Shown piece by piece: positions 34,316 through 44,971 of a stretch of DNA of 64,000 nt. The notes beneath the pieces are model-generated. The model worked only from the letters and a program-made list of their open reading frames with translations. It was not told the origin of the DNA and searched no databases. The DNA comes from Podocnemis expansa (Eukaryota; Chordata; Testudines; Podocnemididae). How positions within the stretch are numbered: position 1 is the first letter of the stretch; the number at the start of each line of letters is the position of its first letter. The stretch is taken from the NCBI GenBank assembly GCA_007922195.1, contig ML682005.1, positions 30,845,042 to 30,909,041 on the forward strand, read 5' to 3'. The translations under genes and the position numbers were made by a program.

Positions 34316-36265
34316 GGATTAGAATAATAGGGTTGGAAGGGACCGCATGAGCTCATCTACTCCAACCCCTGGCTAAAAGCAGGACCACTCTCACTAAATC
34401 ATCCCAGTGTCTAACTGAACCTCAAATATCTCCAAAGATGGAGATTCCACCACTTCCCTAGGTAACCCATTCCAATGCTTAACCACTCTCCTAGTGAGAA
34501 AGTTTTTTCCTAATATCCAATCCCAACCTCCCCAGCTGCAGCTTGAAACCATTGCTCTTTGTTCTGTCCTCTGTTACTACTGAGAACAGCCTAGCTCCCT
34601 CCTCTCTGGAGCATCCCTTCAAGTAGCTGAAGGTTGCTATCAAATCCCCCCCCCCTTCTCTTCTGCAGGATAATTCAGTTTCTCGTAACAAGTCACGTGC
34701 CCCAGCCCCCTAATCATTTTTGTTGCCCTCTGCTGGAGTCTTTCTAATTTGTCCATATCCTTTTTGTAGTGAGGAGCCCAAAACTGGACAAAGTATTCCA
34801 GATGCGGCCTCACCAGTGCCGAATAGAAGGGAATAAGCACATCCCTCAATCTGCTAGCAATGCTCCTACCGATACAGCCCAATATGCCATTAGCCTTTTT
34901 GGCTACAAGAGCACACTGTTGACTCATATCCAGCTTCCCATCCACCATAACAACAAGGTCCTTTTCTACAATGCTGCTGCTTAGCCAACCAGTCCCCAAC
35001 CTGTAGCAGTGCATGGGGTTTTTCCATCCTAAATGCAGGACTTTGAACTTGGCTTTGTTCAACCTCATGAGATTTCTTTTGGCCCACTGCTCCAATTTCT
35101 GTAGGTCTCCCTGAATCCTGTCCCTGCCTTCCAGCATGTCTAACATTCCCCCCAGCTTGGTGTCATCCGCAAAATTACTCAGTGTGCAATCTATTCCATC
35201 ATCAAGATCATTAATGAAGATGTTGAACAGAACCAGCCCCAGGACCAAACCCTGGGGCGCTCCACTCATTACTGGTTGCCAAGAAGACATTGAACCATTG
35301 ATTCCTACCCACTGAGCCCATTGATCTAGCCTCCTTACAATCCACTCATCCAACACATACTTCCTTAATTTTCTGACGAGAATGCTATGGGAAACTGTAT
35401 CAGAAACCTTGCTAAAGTCAAGGTATATCACATCAACAGCTATTTCTGCATCCACAAATAGAGTCATCTCATCATAGAAGGCAATCAGGTTGGTCAGGCA
35501 TGATATGCCCTTGGTGAATCCATGCTGACTGTTCCTGATCACTCTGTTTTCCTCCAAGTGTTTCAGGATGGATTCTTTGAGAACCTGCTCCATGATTTTT
35601 CTATGGATTAAGGTGAGGCTGACAGGTCTGTAGTTCCCTGGATCCTCCTTTTTCCTTTCTTGAAGATAGGTACTGTACTGGTGTTATTCCAGTCCTCCAG
35701 GACCTCCTCTGTTTGCCACAAGTTTTCAAAGATAATGGTCAGCGGCTCTGCAATCACATCAGCCAACTCCCTCAGCACCTTTGGATGCAGTTCATCCGGC
35801 CCCATAGACTTGTGCACATCTAGCTTCTTTAAGTAGTCCCTAACCTGACCTTCCATCACCATGGGCTGCTCTTCTTCTCTCCATTCTGAGTTACCCAGTG
35901 TAGTAGCCTGGGAGCTGATCCTGCCTGTAAAGACTGAAGTAAAAAAAGCACCGAGAACTTCAGCCTTTTCCATATCATCCACCATGAGGATACCCGCCCC
36001 ATTCAGTAAAGGACCTACTCCATTCCTGATCCTCTTCTTGTTGCTGACATACTTGTAGAAGCCCTTCCTGTTATCCTTCACATCCCTTGCTAGTTTCAAC
36101 TCCAATTGTTCTTTGGACTTTCTGATTTTATCCCTGCAGTCCCAAGCAATATTTTCATATGTCTCCCCAGTCATCTGTCCAAGCTTCAACTTCTTATAAG
36201 CTTCCCTTTTATGTTTCAACTCACCACAGAGTTCTCTGCTAAGCCATGCTGGGTGCCTTCCACAT
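34316..36265 (-). mobile_element. CR1 LINE, 5'-truncated, about 1.95 kb
   Basis: The 3' end is at 34316 (AATAATAGGGTTGGAAGGGA on the plus strand, the usual complement of a CR1 tail). The untranslated region runs to about 34640, then reverse-transcriptase coding runs upward to about 36220. The endonuclease domain is missing. Coding is in two frames with a one-base loss near 35655. CR1 moves by target-primed reverse transcription, which explains the 5' truncation. Confidence 0.92.
34640..36219 (-). pseudogene. CR1 reverse transcriptase, frameshifted
   Basis: The upstream piece (35608-36219) carries the segment before the fingers and palm (YLKKLDVHKSMGPDELH, VLRELADVIAEPLTIIFE, TVPIFKKGK). The downstream piece (34640-35593) carries NSQHGFTKG, VIYLDFSKVSDTV, SGAPQGLVLG and the catalytic box NFADDTKLGGML, then the thumb (SQQCALVAKKANGILGCIG, SALVRPHLEYFVQFW). 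The two D residues of FADD are intact. The family word GNYRPVSLT lies at the junction but in the other frame: the first piece runs on into GTTDLSASP after a one-base loss in an A/G run near 35655. The copy is old and cannot be translated as one protein. Confidence 0.9.
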
Positions 36266-37790
36266 TTATTTTAAAAATTTTAAAATAATAAAAAAAATAT
36301 TTCATGGAGTATTTTAGATAAGACTTTTAGAATAGTCACAGAGGTGCAAAAATCATTTCTTTTGCTGCCACATCACTCAGACACCAAAATAAATGCCTGT
36401 GAAGCCCTTTGTACCCCTAGATATGTTTGTCTTGGATATCTCTCTCATAAATAGTGGCAACTGTAGCAAATGATTGCTGGTTTTAAAATGAAAACTGAAA
36501 ATTGTTCAAATCAGTTGACTGTAAATGAATCTAAGTAAAATGGCTTTTGGGACTATCCATTTAGATCAAAGTGATTGGCAGTTTTCCCACTACAAAACCA
36601 TCAAACCTGTGTAACAAAAGAAAATTTCTCTAATGGTTATTCAAGTAAAATGTGTGTGTATGTGTACACACATATACACACACACACATTTAGTACCCTG
36701 CAGGCTGAGGAGAAAAAACATCCAAATATGCAAAATTAGATGGAGAACAAAGCCAGTATCTAAGCTACATAATTCTGAAAAATATGTCCATTTTGAAAAG
36801 CATCAGGCACTTGTTAGAATACATACTATTTTATAGCGCTGCAGTTTCCTGTTTAAAAAAAAACAAGCAAAAAACCCAATTGTTAAAGTAAATACATCAT
36901 AAAAATTTCTTCTCAGGAGAGTTTGTCTCTATTAATTTAATACACTTTGGTATGCTTTTTACATTTTAAAAGGGCTTATTTTTTCTAATGGTGGTAAATA
37001 GAATGAGAATCGATAATCTCAGCGTGAAATGAAAAATGCTACTGCATTTCATAAAAAATAGTAGTAGGGTGATGTGGTTTTACACAGTGTGATACATTTA
37101 CTAATTGGCATGGGAAAAGTGCCCATCAAAATGGGGGTTATAGGATGGAATGAAAAATGTACCCAAGCAGCCAGTGCTTCATTTAGTTTAACCAGCAGAA
37201 TGAAGGTGAAGAGGGAGGCACAGCCATCTCTCGCCTATTGTTCACACTTGGGCATCCTCCAAAGCCCCACAGTTCCCTTCAGGCCCCAAAGGCAAAATAA
37301 GCGGGGTGAGATGGACTTGGGTGCTAGTTAGGCACCAAACTTCTGGGCAGCATCAGGATGGAGACGGTACTACATGTACCAAACTGCTAGAATTCAGGTG
37401 CTTTACTGGAAAGAACTTTATCGTTGTGAAATTATTCATCTAAATGATTAGACAGTAAAGAAGCTATAGTTTTGTGAATTCCCATGGTGCCTGAATTTTG
37501 GCCTTCAGCACTTAAATTGGCAGTTCGATGATCAACTGTGAATTGTTACCAACTTTGCCCACCAATTCAGGGTATACTCATTTATTAGGGTTACTTCCTT
37601 TTTGAGGGGGTGAAGGTCAGAATTCTATCAGTGTACTACTTGTGTTTCTATATGGAGCTCAGTTCTCCCTTCTGCAAGTTCCCTCCCAATGAAACCACCC
37701 ATGCAGGACCTGAGTTTCCCAGGACTGGATTTTTCCAACCCCAAATTCAAATAACAAACCACATATACCCATTCAACAATTAACAAGGTA
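36266..37790. other. Unique DNA with a (TG/CA)n tract
   Basis: A TGTGTGTATGTGTACACACATATACACACACACACA tract lies at about 36651-36690. No gene seen. Confidence 0.45.
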
Positions 37791-38065
37791 TGTCTGAGCA
37801 GACCTGATCTATCAGCACTCTTAGATGACCCCTTATATGTCCCTGAACTCAGCAAAGTGGGTCACAGACCACGTCTCTGCTACTAGCCTTATATACCCCT
37901 GTACCACACTAGACTAGGCTTGAGCATGTATCTGAGCAGGCTGGGTCAAAACAACGCTTTCAGCTGCTCCCTTTATATGCCTCTGAATTCAATCAGACTG
38001 GGTCAAACTTTTCTGTTGCTACCCTTATATGCCCCTGGAGTCAATCAGGCTGGTATCTCCCACTA
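37790..38065. repeat. Degenerate tandem repeat, unit about 60-65 bp
   Basis: Four imperfect units each contain CCTTATATG or a close variant, then CCCTGAACTCA / CCTGGAGTCAATCA, then a GGGTCAAA or GGGTCACA word and CTGCTAC / GTTGCTACC. The flanking sequence back to about 37640 may belong to the same element, perhaps an LTR, but no ends were found. Confidence 0.55.
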
Positions 38066-39913
38066 ATAAGCAAACCTTACAGGATTGTGGGCATCACAGG
38101 GGTCTTTGGGTATGTAAAAGAAGCATTGCTGCAGAGCAATATAGAGAAGCCAAGAACACAAAGGAAAATAAACAAAGTTTTTAAGTTTTGGCAACAGGAT
38201 TGATTACAAAAGGCATTTTATTGGTAAGCACCTAAAATTTAAAATAATAATAGTAATAATTACAAAAGGAAAGAAAAATACCCAAACAGTTACAGCATTA
38301 ATAACCATGTAAGGAAAGAAAAACACGCATTTACAATATTACCTAGATCAGGGGTGTCCAACCTTTCTGCATGAGGGGCCACATTGTAAATCTTTTCTCA
38401 CTCAGAGGGCTGGTGAGCAAATTTTGGATAGATAAGGATAGTATAAATTGATCTTACTATTAATCAAATTAAAATAGTCAAAAAATAAACACTGTTTTAA
38501 AAACTCAGTGTGGTTCTGTAAAAGCAGAAACTTGCATTTCATGCCTAACCACAATTCTCAAATAACATCCATCCTTCCTACAGCAGCCTTTATACAAATG
38601 TCACTTTCACAACTGTATACAACAATTTTTCACTTATTAATTAAACCACGTTATAAAAACTTGAAAAAGGCTCACCATTTTTTTTTCAGGATGTGTCAGT
38701 TTGTACAGGTGTCAAGAGAGAATGGCAGGGCAAGGGACGGTGGGGGGCTTTGGGGTGGCAGAGAGTATGGGGAGTAGGGGCAGGGCTGGCAAGGGAGGAT
38801 AGAGTGGGGTGGCAAGAAGGAGCAGGACAGGGCAGGGAAGCAGGGCAGGGCTGAGCATGAGATGGGAGGGATGCTAAAGTGGCATGAGGTGGCAAGGGAA
38901 CATTGCAGGCCAGGGAAGGGCAAGTGTGGCCATGTGGAGTGGCAGAGAAAAGCATGGGGAGAGTGGGGAGCAAGGCAGGGGTGACAAGGAGGGTGGGGGA
39001 TATCAGGGCATGGGAGGGGATGGACTGGGGTGGCAAGGCAGCTGGGCAGGAGTCGGGGAATGGAGCAGTAGAACAGGGATGAGAAGGAAGCTGTGTGGTC
39101 AGGAGGTGGGACCCCCACTATTTCCCTTCCCCTTCACACCTGTTGCTGGGTCCCTGAACCTTTCCTTCTGCCCTACACCATTCAGGCTCTGCAACCCCTT
39201 CCCCAAGAGGTGCAGCATGGGTTCCCCTTCCCTGTTGGCTACCGGACCCCTTCCCTGGCCCCTGCTCTGTGGGCTCTCTGACCCCTTCTTTTCAGGCTCC
39301 CCTTCCTCAGCCCTATCTGTGATCTGGACTTCCTGGGATAATGGCCTGAGTGTGCAAAAATCAGGGCAGGCTGCAAAACCAGGGGCCAAACCCCCAAACC
39401 ACTGATGGGTGGTACTTAAACCAGTCCTGCAATCAGTAACACATCATGCTTCTGATTCCCCACACTGGTCGTAACAAAATAGAAACCTCCCACTTTATTG
39501 CACATCAGCTCCTCTGGTCTCTACCTAGCCACTGGGCCTCTTAAACAAATAGGTTGTCCTGACCCCAAAGGGTCAGTCACATCACCCAGAATAATAGAGG
39601 GTTGAATCTTACCCAAAATACGCTGCCCAAGCCAATCCTTTAGTAACTACAACTATAGGTTTAATATAAAAAGAAAAGAAACAAAATATGAGAGATGGTA
39701 AAGGGTCAAAGTGAATCACATACATAAAAATTATTTAGAGTCTATATAAAGAAAATCCTTGAAGAACTTGGAGCTTACAGGTTAGTCCAATTCCTCTGAT
39801 ATATACCCAGCACCTGAGTGGGCCTCAGTCCTTTGTCCAGTCATAGAGGAATAGTTCCAGAGATAGGTGTTGGTTGCAGACTGTAGACTGAAGACAATAT
39901 GGTGTTGATACTG

Positions 39914-40330
39914 TGTGATGGAGTATCCCAGAAAAGCACTCCTGGATCCCCTCTGTTCACAGCCAATCAGGACTCTGCTACGGTGGAGTCTTTTCCTGTC
40001 CAGTCCCAGGTCTCCATGCACCGTGTAGCCAGCTCCCAAATGCAGGCTTAGAGGGTCCGACTCTTGCGCTGTCTGGTCTCCCCAGGAAGGGGGGTCCTCC
40101 CTCCAGGAGGGTCCTGGCCGTCACAGTCAGAAGTGACTCTCAGCCAGTGTAGAAGTCAGAAGGTTTATTAGCAATCCAGTTTGCACAGCAGCTAGGACAG
40201 TTGGTTATCAGATTAACCAGCAGGTATGGCAATAAACCCCAGGATGAGCAGGGTCCTGCCCCCCAGAGATCCTGCCTTACAGATGACCATTTCCCTACAA
40301 CCCTACTCCTTTTTCAGACCTTTGTTCAAG
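39914..40330 (-). repeat. 3' LTR of the gag provirus, incomplete
   Basis: It aligns with the 5' LTR for about 415 bp up to CCTTTGTTC, then the sequences diverge. About 120 bp of the U3 end in the minus orientation is therefore missing or replaced. Confidence 0.7.
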
Positions 40331-40879
40331 GGCCTGTTGTTGACTATGGTTCTGGGTCTTTTCTTGGGTACTCTGGGTCCCACCTGGCCACCCCTCAGGT
40401 CTCTCTTCCCATTGACACCTCAACCAGTAACTGATAGTGCACCCCCACCTCCGTGGGGCCCTCCTTGCCTCCCCACTTCAGATGCATCTTCACCACTGGT
40501 ACCTGGACAGAGGGTGTGAACACCCCCCCCCCCGAATGTCAGATAGGTATTGGGAACTTACCTCAGGGCCCACCACCTCCAGCCAGACCAATGTCTCCTC
40601 TGCATCTGTGTCCCAGAACCCGTGGACTTTCCTTCCCTCTACCCTGAAAGGTATAAGTTAGGGTTGGATTCCCCTGGGCAGCTCCTAGCTCACTTGGTAG
40701 ATGGAGACCTCAGAGTCTATGGCTCGCCCTTCCCTAGCAGACCCACCTGGCCATTTCCTCTCTCCTTGGGCCCAGTGACACTGCCAGCTGCACATCATGG
40801 CATAGCCGGCAACTCCTCTGAAGATGCTCCCACCCAATTAACTTCTTGGACATATGGCTTGTCCCTTTTGTCCTGGCAC

Positions 40880-41830
40880 TTTGGGCACTGTGCCCACTTG
40901 TGGCCTACTTCCCCACAGGAGTGGCACCGCCAGTCTCTTTGGTCTCTAGGTGCCAGTTGAGCGGTTCCTCCAGGGGATTATTTCCCTGGGTCCACTTCTA
41001 GGGGCCCTTGTTGAAGACTTCCTTGTAGGTCTCCCATCCTGGCCCCATCCCCTTCTAGTCCTAGTTTGTGTCCTGCTCAGCTGGCAATGAACTCATTGGC
41101 CAACTTGCCGGCACTCCGCATGTCCTTGGGTTTTCTGTCCATCAGCCACAGTCTCAGGTTGGGGAGACAGATACTGTATAGTTGTTCCAGGCCCAGCAGT
41201 TCCCACAGCTCCTCCTTGGTGATTTTCCCTACCATGTCGATCCATTTCCAGACATACTCCTTTATCAGTGTGCTGGTTTCCAGGTAGGTCATCCCTGCTT
41301 TTTCCGCACAGACCGGAGCTTCTCCCAGTAGGCCTCAGGGGTCAGCTGAAACTTTAGCAGCAGAGCCTACTTAAACTGCTCATAGTCTCCAGTCTCTATT
41401 CCCTCCATCTGACCAAGCACCTCCATCACTTTTGGACACAGAAGGGGGGTCAGGTACCGCAGCTGGTCTGCAGGATTTACCTGATATACACTACAGGTTT
41501 TCTCAAACATGGCAAGGTAAGTGTCTATGTCTTCCCCTCATCGTCAAAGGGACCCATCAGCTTAGTGTTCCAGTGTCCAGCGGGGAGGGGTTCCTGTGCC
41601 CTGCTCCCATTGCTCTCCGGGGATCAGTCCTGCCCCTCACCTTGGCCATTTCCAGCTCATGCTTTCTCACTTTCTCTCTCTCTACCATCTCCAGCCATTT
41701 CCATTCTAAAGACCCAACATCAATTTGATCTTTCTCCTCTTTGGTGTACAATAGAGTGTGTTCTCTCAGTTCCAGCTCTTTTCACCACAATTCCAGTTCC
41801 AACCGTCTTACATCTGGGTGGTTACTGAAC
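40880..41830 (-). pseudogene. Gag relic with SCAN-like capsid segment and CCHC knuckle
   Basis: Gag forms the particle core of LTR elements. In minus-strand order: a charged helix region (EMVEREKVRKHELEMAKV, about 41640-41700); a capsid-like piece (DIDTYLAMFEKTCSVYQV, about 41480-41530); a segment at 41077-41292 with TKEELWELLGLEQLYSI and MRSAGKLANEF; and a zinc knuckle at 40885-40926. The 41077-41292 segment has the arrangement of the SCAN domain (ELLxLEQ box, then a proline and an LR.W word). Published work derives SCAN from the capsid of Gmr1-like Gypsy elements. Stops and frameshifts break the gene, and nothing after the knuckle is recognisable. Confidence 0.65.
40885..40926 (-). other. 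CCHC zinc knuckle of Gag nucleocapsid
   Basis: The minus strand reads CHSCGEVGHKWAQC, exactly C-x2-C-x4-H-x4-C, the RNA-binding knuckle of retroelement nucleocapsid. Confidence 0.85.
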
Positions 41831-42625
41831 TGTGAGAGCCCCGTGCTGGCAGGCGATTGTCATCTGGAGGATGCCTGGCTATGACTTCTGCTGCTCCCAA
41901 CTCCTCTGGGAACTTCATCCGGGGATGAAGGGCTGTGAACACCACCTCCTGACCAGGGATTGATGTCAGGAGGATTCTTGACTGCTGCTCCCGCTGTCCT
42001 CAGCCTCCCTGGAGGCTTCATCTGGGGAAGGGTCTGTCCCTCTTTACCCATCACTCTCCACCAGCTAGGTAATCAGCTGCACCTTGGTGAGCTTGGCAAT
42101 GCTTAAGCCCCTCTCTCAGCTTAGTTCCACCAGATCTTTCTTCAAGAGCTGCTTGTAATCCATCCTGGTGTTCTCTTTCCCCGTCCAGGTGTACACACCA
42201 CTCACAGGATCAAGTTACCCAGGAAAGAAGATGTCACTAACCAAGCCCCTTGCCCTTTCCCAAGCAACCAATCGGAATCAGGTAATTTGAATTTTCACTT
42301 TCCCACAAAATGGTACCTCCAATTGGCTAACTCCCTGAGTCCCAATTCAAAATCTGGACCTCAACAGGGAACGAGCCCTTCTATGGTCCAGGCTCTGTCT
42401 GGACTGCTGTGGAGGAAACCCCCCTCTTGGTCAGTGATGCAGATCTTTGAACAACGACCCAACTGTCTCTCTGCTGGGCAGCTAGATTAAGTAAGTCCTG
42501 GGGAGCCTGCTGGTGCACAAAGCTCCCTGTCTGCTCAGATACACACTGTCCTTCTGAAGGGAACAATGTTACCCCTTCCTGCTGCCCCCCTCTTGCCAAC
42601 ACTGTGCTGAACAGTCACTCACTGT

Positions 42626-42643
42626 ATCCTGCCACTGCCACCA
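42626..42643 (-). promoter_or_regulatory. Candidate primer-binding site
   Basis: Two bases downstream of the 5' LTR (minus strand) the sequence reads TGGTGGCAGTGGCAGG. The TGG start and position fit a tRNA primer-binding site. I do not name the tRNA. Confidence 0.5.
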
Positions 42644-42645
42644 GA

Positions 42646-43178
42646 TGTGATGGAGTATCCAGAAAATAACTCTTGGAGCCCCTCTCTTGAGACCCAGTCA
42701 GGACTGCTACGGTGGAGTCTTCTCCCATTCAGCCCCAGATCTCCATGCTCCATGTAGCCAGCTCACAAATCCAGGCTCAGAGGATCCAACCCTTGGCCTA
42801 TCTGGTCTCCCCTGGAGGGGAGGGGTCCTCCCTCCAGGAGGGTCCCGGCCATCCCAGTCAGAAGCGACTCTGAGCCAGTGTAGAAGTCAGAGGATTTATT
42901 AGCAATCCAGTTTGCACAGCAGCTAGGACAGCTGGTTATCAGATTAACTAGCAAGTATAGCAGTAAACTCCTGGACGAGCAGGGCCCTGCCCCCAGAGAT
43001 TCTGCCTCACAGACCCCATTTCCCTACTACCCTCCTCCTCTCTCAGCCCTTTGTTCTTCTCCCCTGCCAGCCCACCTGGCCCAATCTAAACCAGCCACAA
43101 CTTGTGTCACCCACAGGGGGTCCAGGTAAAGTCTCTCTAATGCCCCTTTCCCCCCCAGTGGTTCTTATAGTTATCACA
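42646..43178 (-). repeat. 5' LTR of the gag provirus
   Basis: 533 bp bounded by TGTGA..TCACA. A minus-strand AATAAA (complement of TTTATTAGCAATCC, about 42895) is a candidate polyadenylation signal and is shared with the 3' copy at about 40165. Confidence 0.75.
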
Positions 43179-43579
43179 CTCCATGTCCCATCACCAGAAT
43201 ACCCATGTGCCAGCACCAAAGTACAGGAGCAGAAAAGAAGAGAAATGGTGTATCGCCCCTGACTTCCTGAAGTAGCCCAAGAGTGTTTTCTTACTTCATC
43301 ACATGCTGCTGTCTTTTATCATCTCTGTCCTTTTCCATGCTGTGCAGCATATTTGCAAATCAAAATGGAGTTGAGTCACATGGGAAAGTCCTAGTGGCTC
43401 AACAGGTTTCTCCCTGGGTCCATTATACCTGGGAGATTCCCTAACAGGCCATTAAGTAGACAATGGTTGCAGGCATCCATTCTGGGAGTGTCCCAGAGTC
43501 AAATAACTTTGAACACAAATAGAAATAACATATTCCTAACTTCTAATACAGATATGATACCTACATATAAATCACAGAA

Positions 43580-44167
43580 CAGGAGGTCAGCAACCCCCAG
43601 CATGTGTGCCAAATTTGGCACGTGGGCCAATGCTGAGCAGCACATAGCACTGCTCAGGTTTCCCTGTTGGCTCCACTCTCAAGTGTGGCCTGGAGCCTGG
43701 GGCCACAAGAGCTGGGGCAGTGCGGCACTGCTTGGAGGCCGGAGCAGTGCAGCTCAGCATTGGGGCCGGAGAGCTGCGGCTCTGCTCGGCTCAGCCTGGG
43801 GACTAGAACGGCATGGCCAGCTTGGGTCAGTGCCCAGAGTGGTGTGGCTCAGTGCAGGGGGCCAGAGCGGCATGGCGCAGCTCAGGGACTGGCGCAGCTC
43901 GGCTCAGAGGGAAGGCATGATGCTGGCCCAGGGTCAATTGGTCCCACAGTGGATGGGAGCGGGGTGGCTCAGCCCACTCCACCCTGAGGGACCTCAGCCA
44001 TGCCTCCCCATACCTCAGGGCCACCTGCACCCCCACCCAGGACCCTAGCCTCTCCCCTACCAACTTGGAGTCCCTGGCTCTGCCCCAATTTGTCCCGATT
44101 CCCGGCACCTACTGAGGGTGCGGTGGGTGAGGCTGGCACAGGTGCCAGCAAAGGTTGCCGACCCTTT
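43580..44167. mobile_element. hAT MITE, CAGGGGTCRGCAAC ends, inside solo LTR
   Basis: It starts CAGGAGGTCAGCAACCC and ends GGTTGCCGACCCTTT, an inverted repeat. Flanks are TCACAGAA (43572-43579) and CCATAGAA (44168-44175), 6 of 8. The host LTR continues on both sides, as the alignment to copy 2 at 56130-56160 shows. The GC-rich interior produces frames of 193 and 106 codons (WSLG.., CGSARLSLGT) with no family resemblance, so these are rejected as genes. Confidence 0.75.
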
Positions 44168-44971
44168 CCATAGAATCATTCCTAGAAGATTACAACCCTT
44201 CTATTGGTACCAAACATGGCATATCCTTTATGAATTATTGCAGATGTGAATTTTAGTATGAAAACAACCTCATAAATGATCCCCTAAATCCAGCCAGCAT
44301 CATACCATCAACTCCCCGACCTCTTCCCTCACCCCTGCTGTGCCATGCCACCGTGTGGACTCACTGATCTCTTTCCCTGTGGACTCTTCTCTCCTCCTCC
44401 CCTTTCCATGAGCGGGGTCCCCCGCTCTTTCCATCCCCTTTCCATGCACAGGCTCTGCTCTAATCCTCCCCTTGTTTTTCCTTTCCCCACATGGGCTTCT
44501 CTTTCTCCCCCTCCACTCTGTCTTTCCCTGCATGAGGGCTCCTCTCCCTCCTCCTCCCTCTCCCATCTTTCCCCACACTACAGTTTCTCTCCTTCCCTCC
44601 TCCCTACTTTCTGTCTTTCCCCATGCAAGGGCTCCTCTTCCTTCCCCTTCCCTCCCCCATCTTTCTCTGTTCAATGGGTCTTCTCCTTCCCTTAATCTGC
44701 ATGGGCTCCTCTCACCCCCTGGCACTGCAGGAGCTCCCTAGTCCCTTCTCTGACCCCATCCTACCTGAAATGGGCTGAATCCAGCCCCTGAATGCTGCTC
44801 TTTGGCCAGGCCATGTCTCCCTGCAGCTGTTCGCAAGGTAGGAGATTTAAAAGGGCTCTAACCAGCCCAACCTCCTAGGCTCCTGCTGTAGTGCTCTGAG
44901 GGCCAGATGAAAGCCCTTGGCAGGTTAGAGTTTGGCCCACAGGCTATAGGATGGACAAGTATGACTTACGT

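Larger units (their letters stand above)
39914..43178 (-). mobile_element. Gag-only LTR provirus, internally deleted
   Basis: Two related LTRs bound it. The right (5') LTR is 42646-43178, starting TGTGATGGAGTATCC and ending GTTATCACA. The left (3') copy starts at 39914 with TGTGATGGAGTATCCC and loses similarity near 40330. Shared LTR words include CTACGGTGGAGTCTT, TTTATTAGCAATCCAGTTTG and GGTTATCAGATTAAC. The interior encodes only Gag pieces on the minus strand. No protease, polymerase or envelope was seen. Flanking 5-mers (TACTG and CTCCA) do not match, so a target duplication is not demonstrated. Confidence 0.78.
39318..44304 (-). mobile_element. Solo LTR (copy 1) with two later insertions
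   Basis: It starts TGTGATCTGGACTTCCTGGG and ends AGCCAGCATCATA, flanked by CTATC (39313-39317) and CCATC (44305-44309), 4 of 5. It aligns along its length with the intact copy at 55263-56273: shared words are AAACCAGGGG, GGTTTAATATAAA, GTGTTGGTTGCAGA, ATGATACCTACATA and TTCCTAG. Removing the gag provirus and the hAT MITE leaves about 1.13 kb, close to the 1.01 kb of copy 2. A minus-strand AATAAA at about 39490 suggests minus orientation. Confidence 0.82.
38349..44963. mobile_element. hAT-type element split by nested insertions
   Basis: The left end CAGGGGTGTCCAACC (38349) and right end GATGGACAAGTATG (ending 44963) form a decayed inverted repeat matching at 10 of 14 positions. Just inside are GGGCCACATTG and the complement of GGGCCAAAC. 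Possible 8-bp duplications are ACCTAGAT and ACTTACGT (5 of 8). Without its inserts the element would be about 1628 bp (38349-39317 plus 44305-44963). The left interior is G-rich and the right interior C-rich on the same strand. Frames of 100-140 codons in these tracts are composition artefacts. Confidence 0.6.

Noticed and set aside
34769..34984. Plus-strand frame opposite the CR1 reverse transcriptase
   Set aside because: Antisense shadow of the CR1 coding region.
43467..44048. 193-codon plus-strand frame
   Set aside because: It straddles the boundary between a solo LTR and a hAT MITE; the GC-rich tract gives several overlapping open frames and no family feature.
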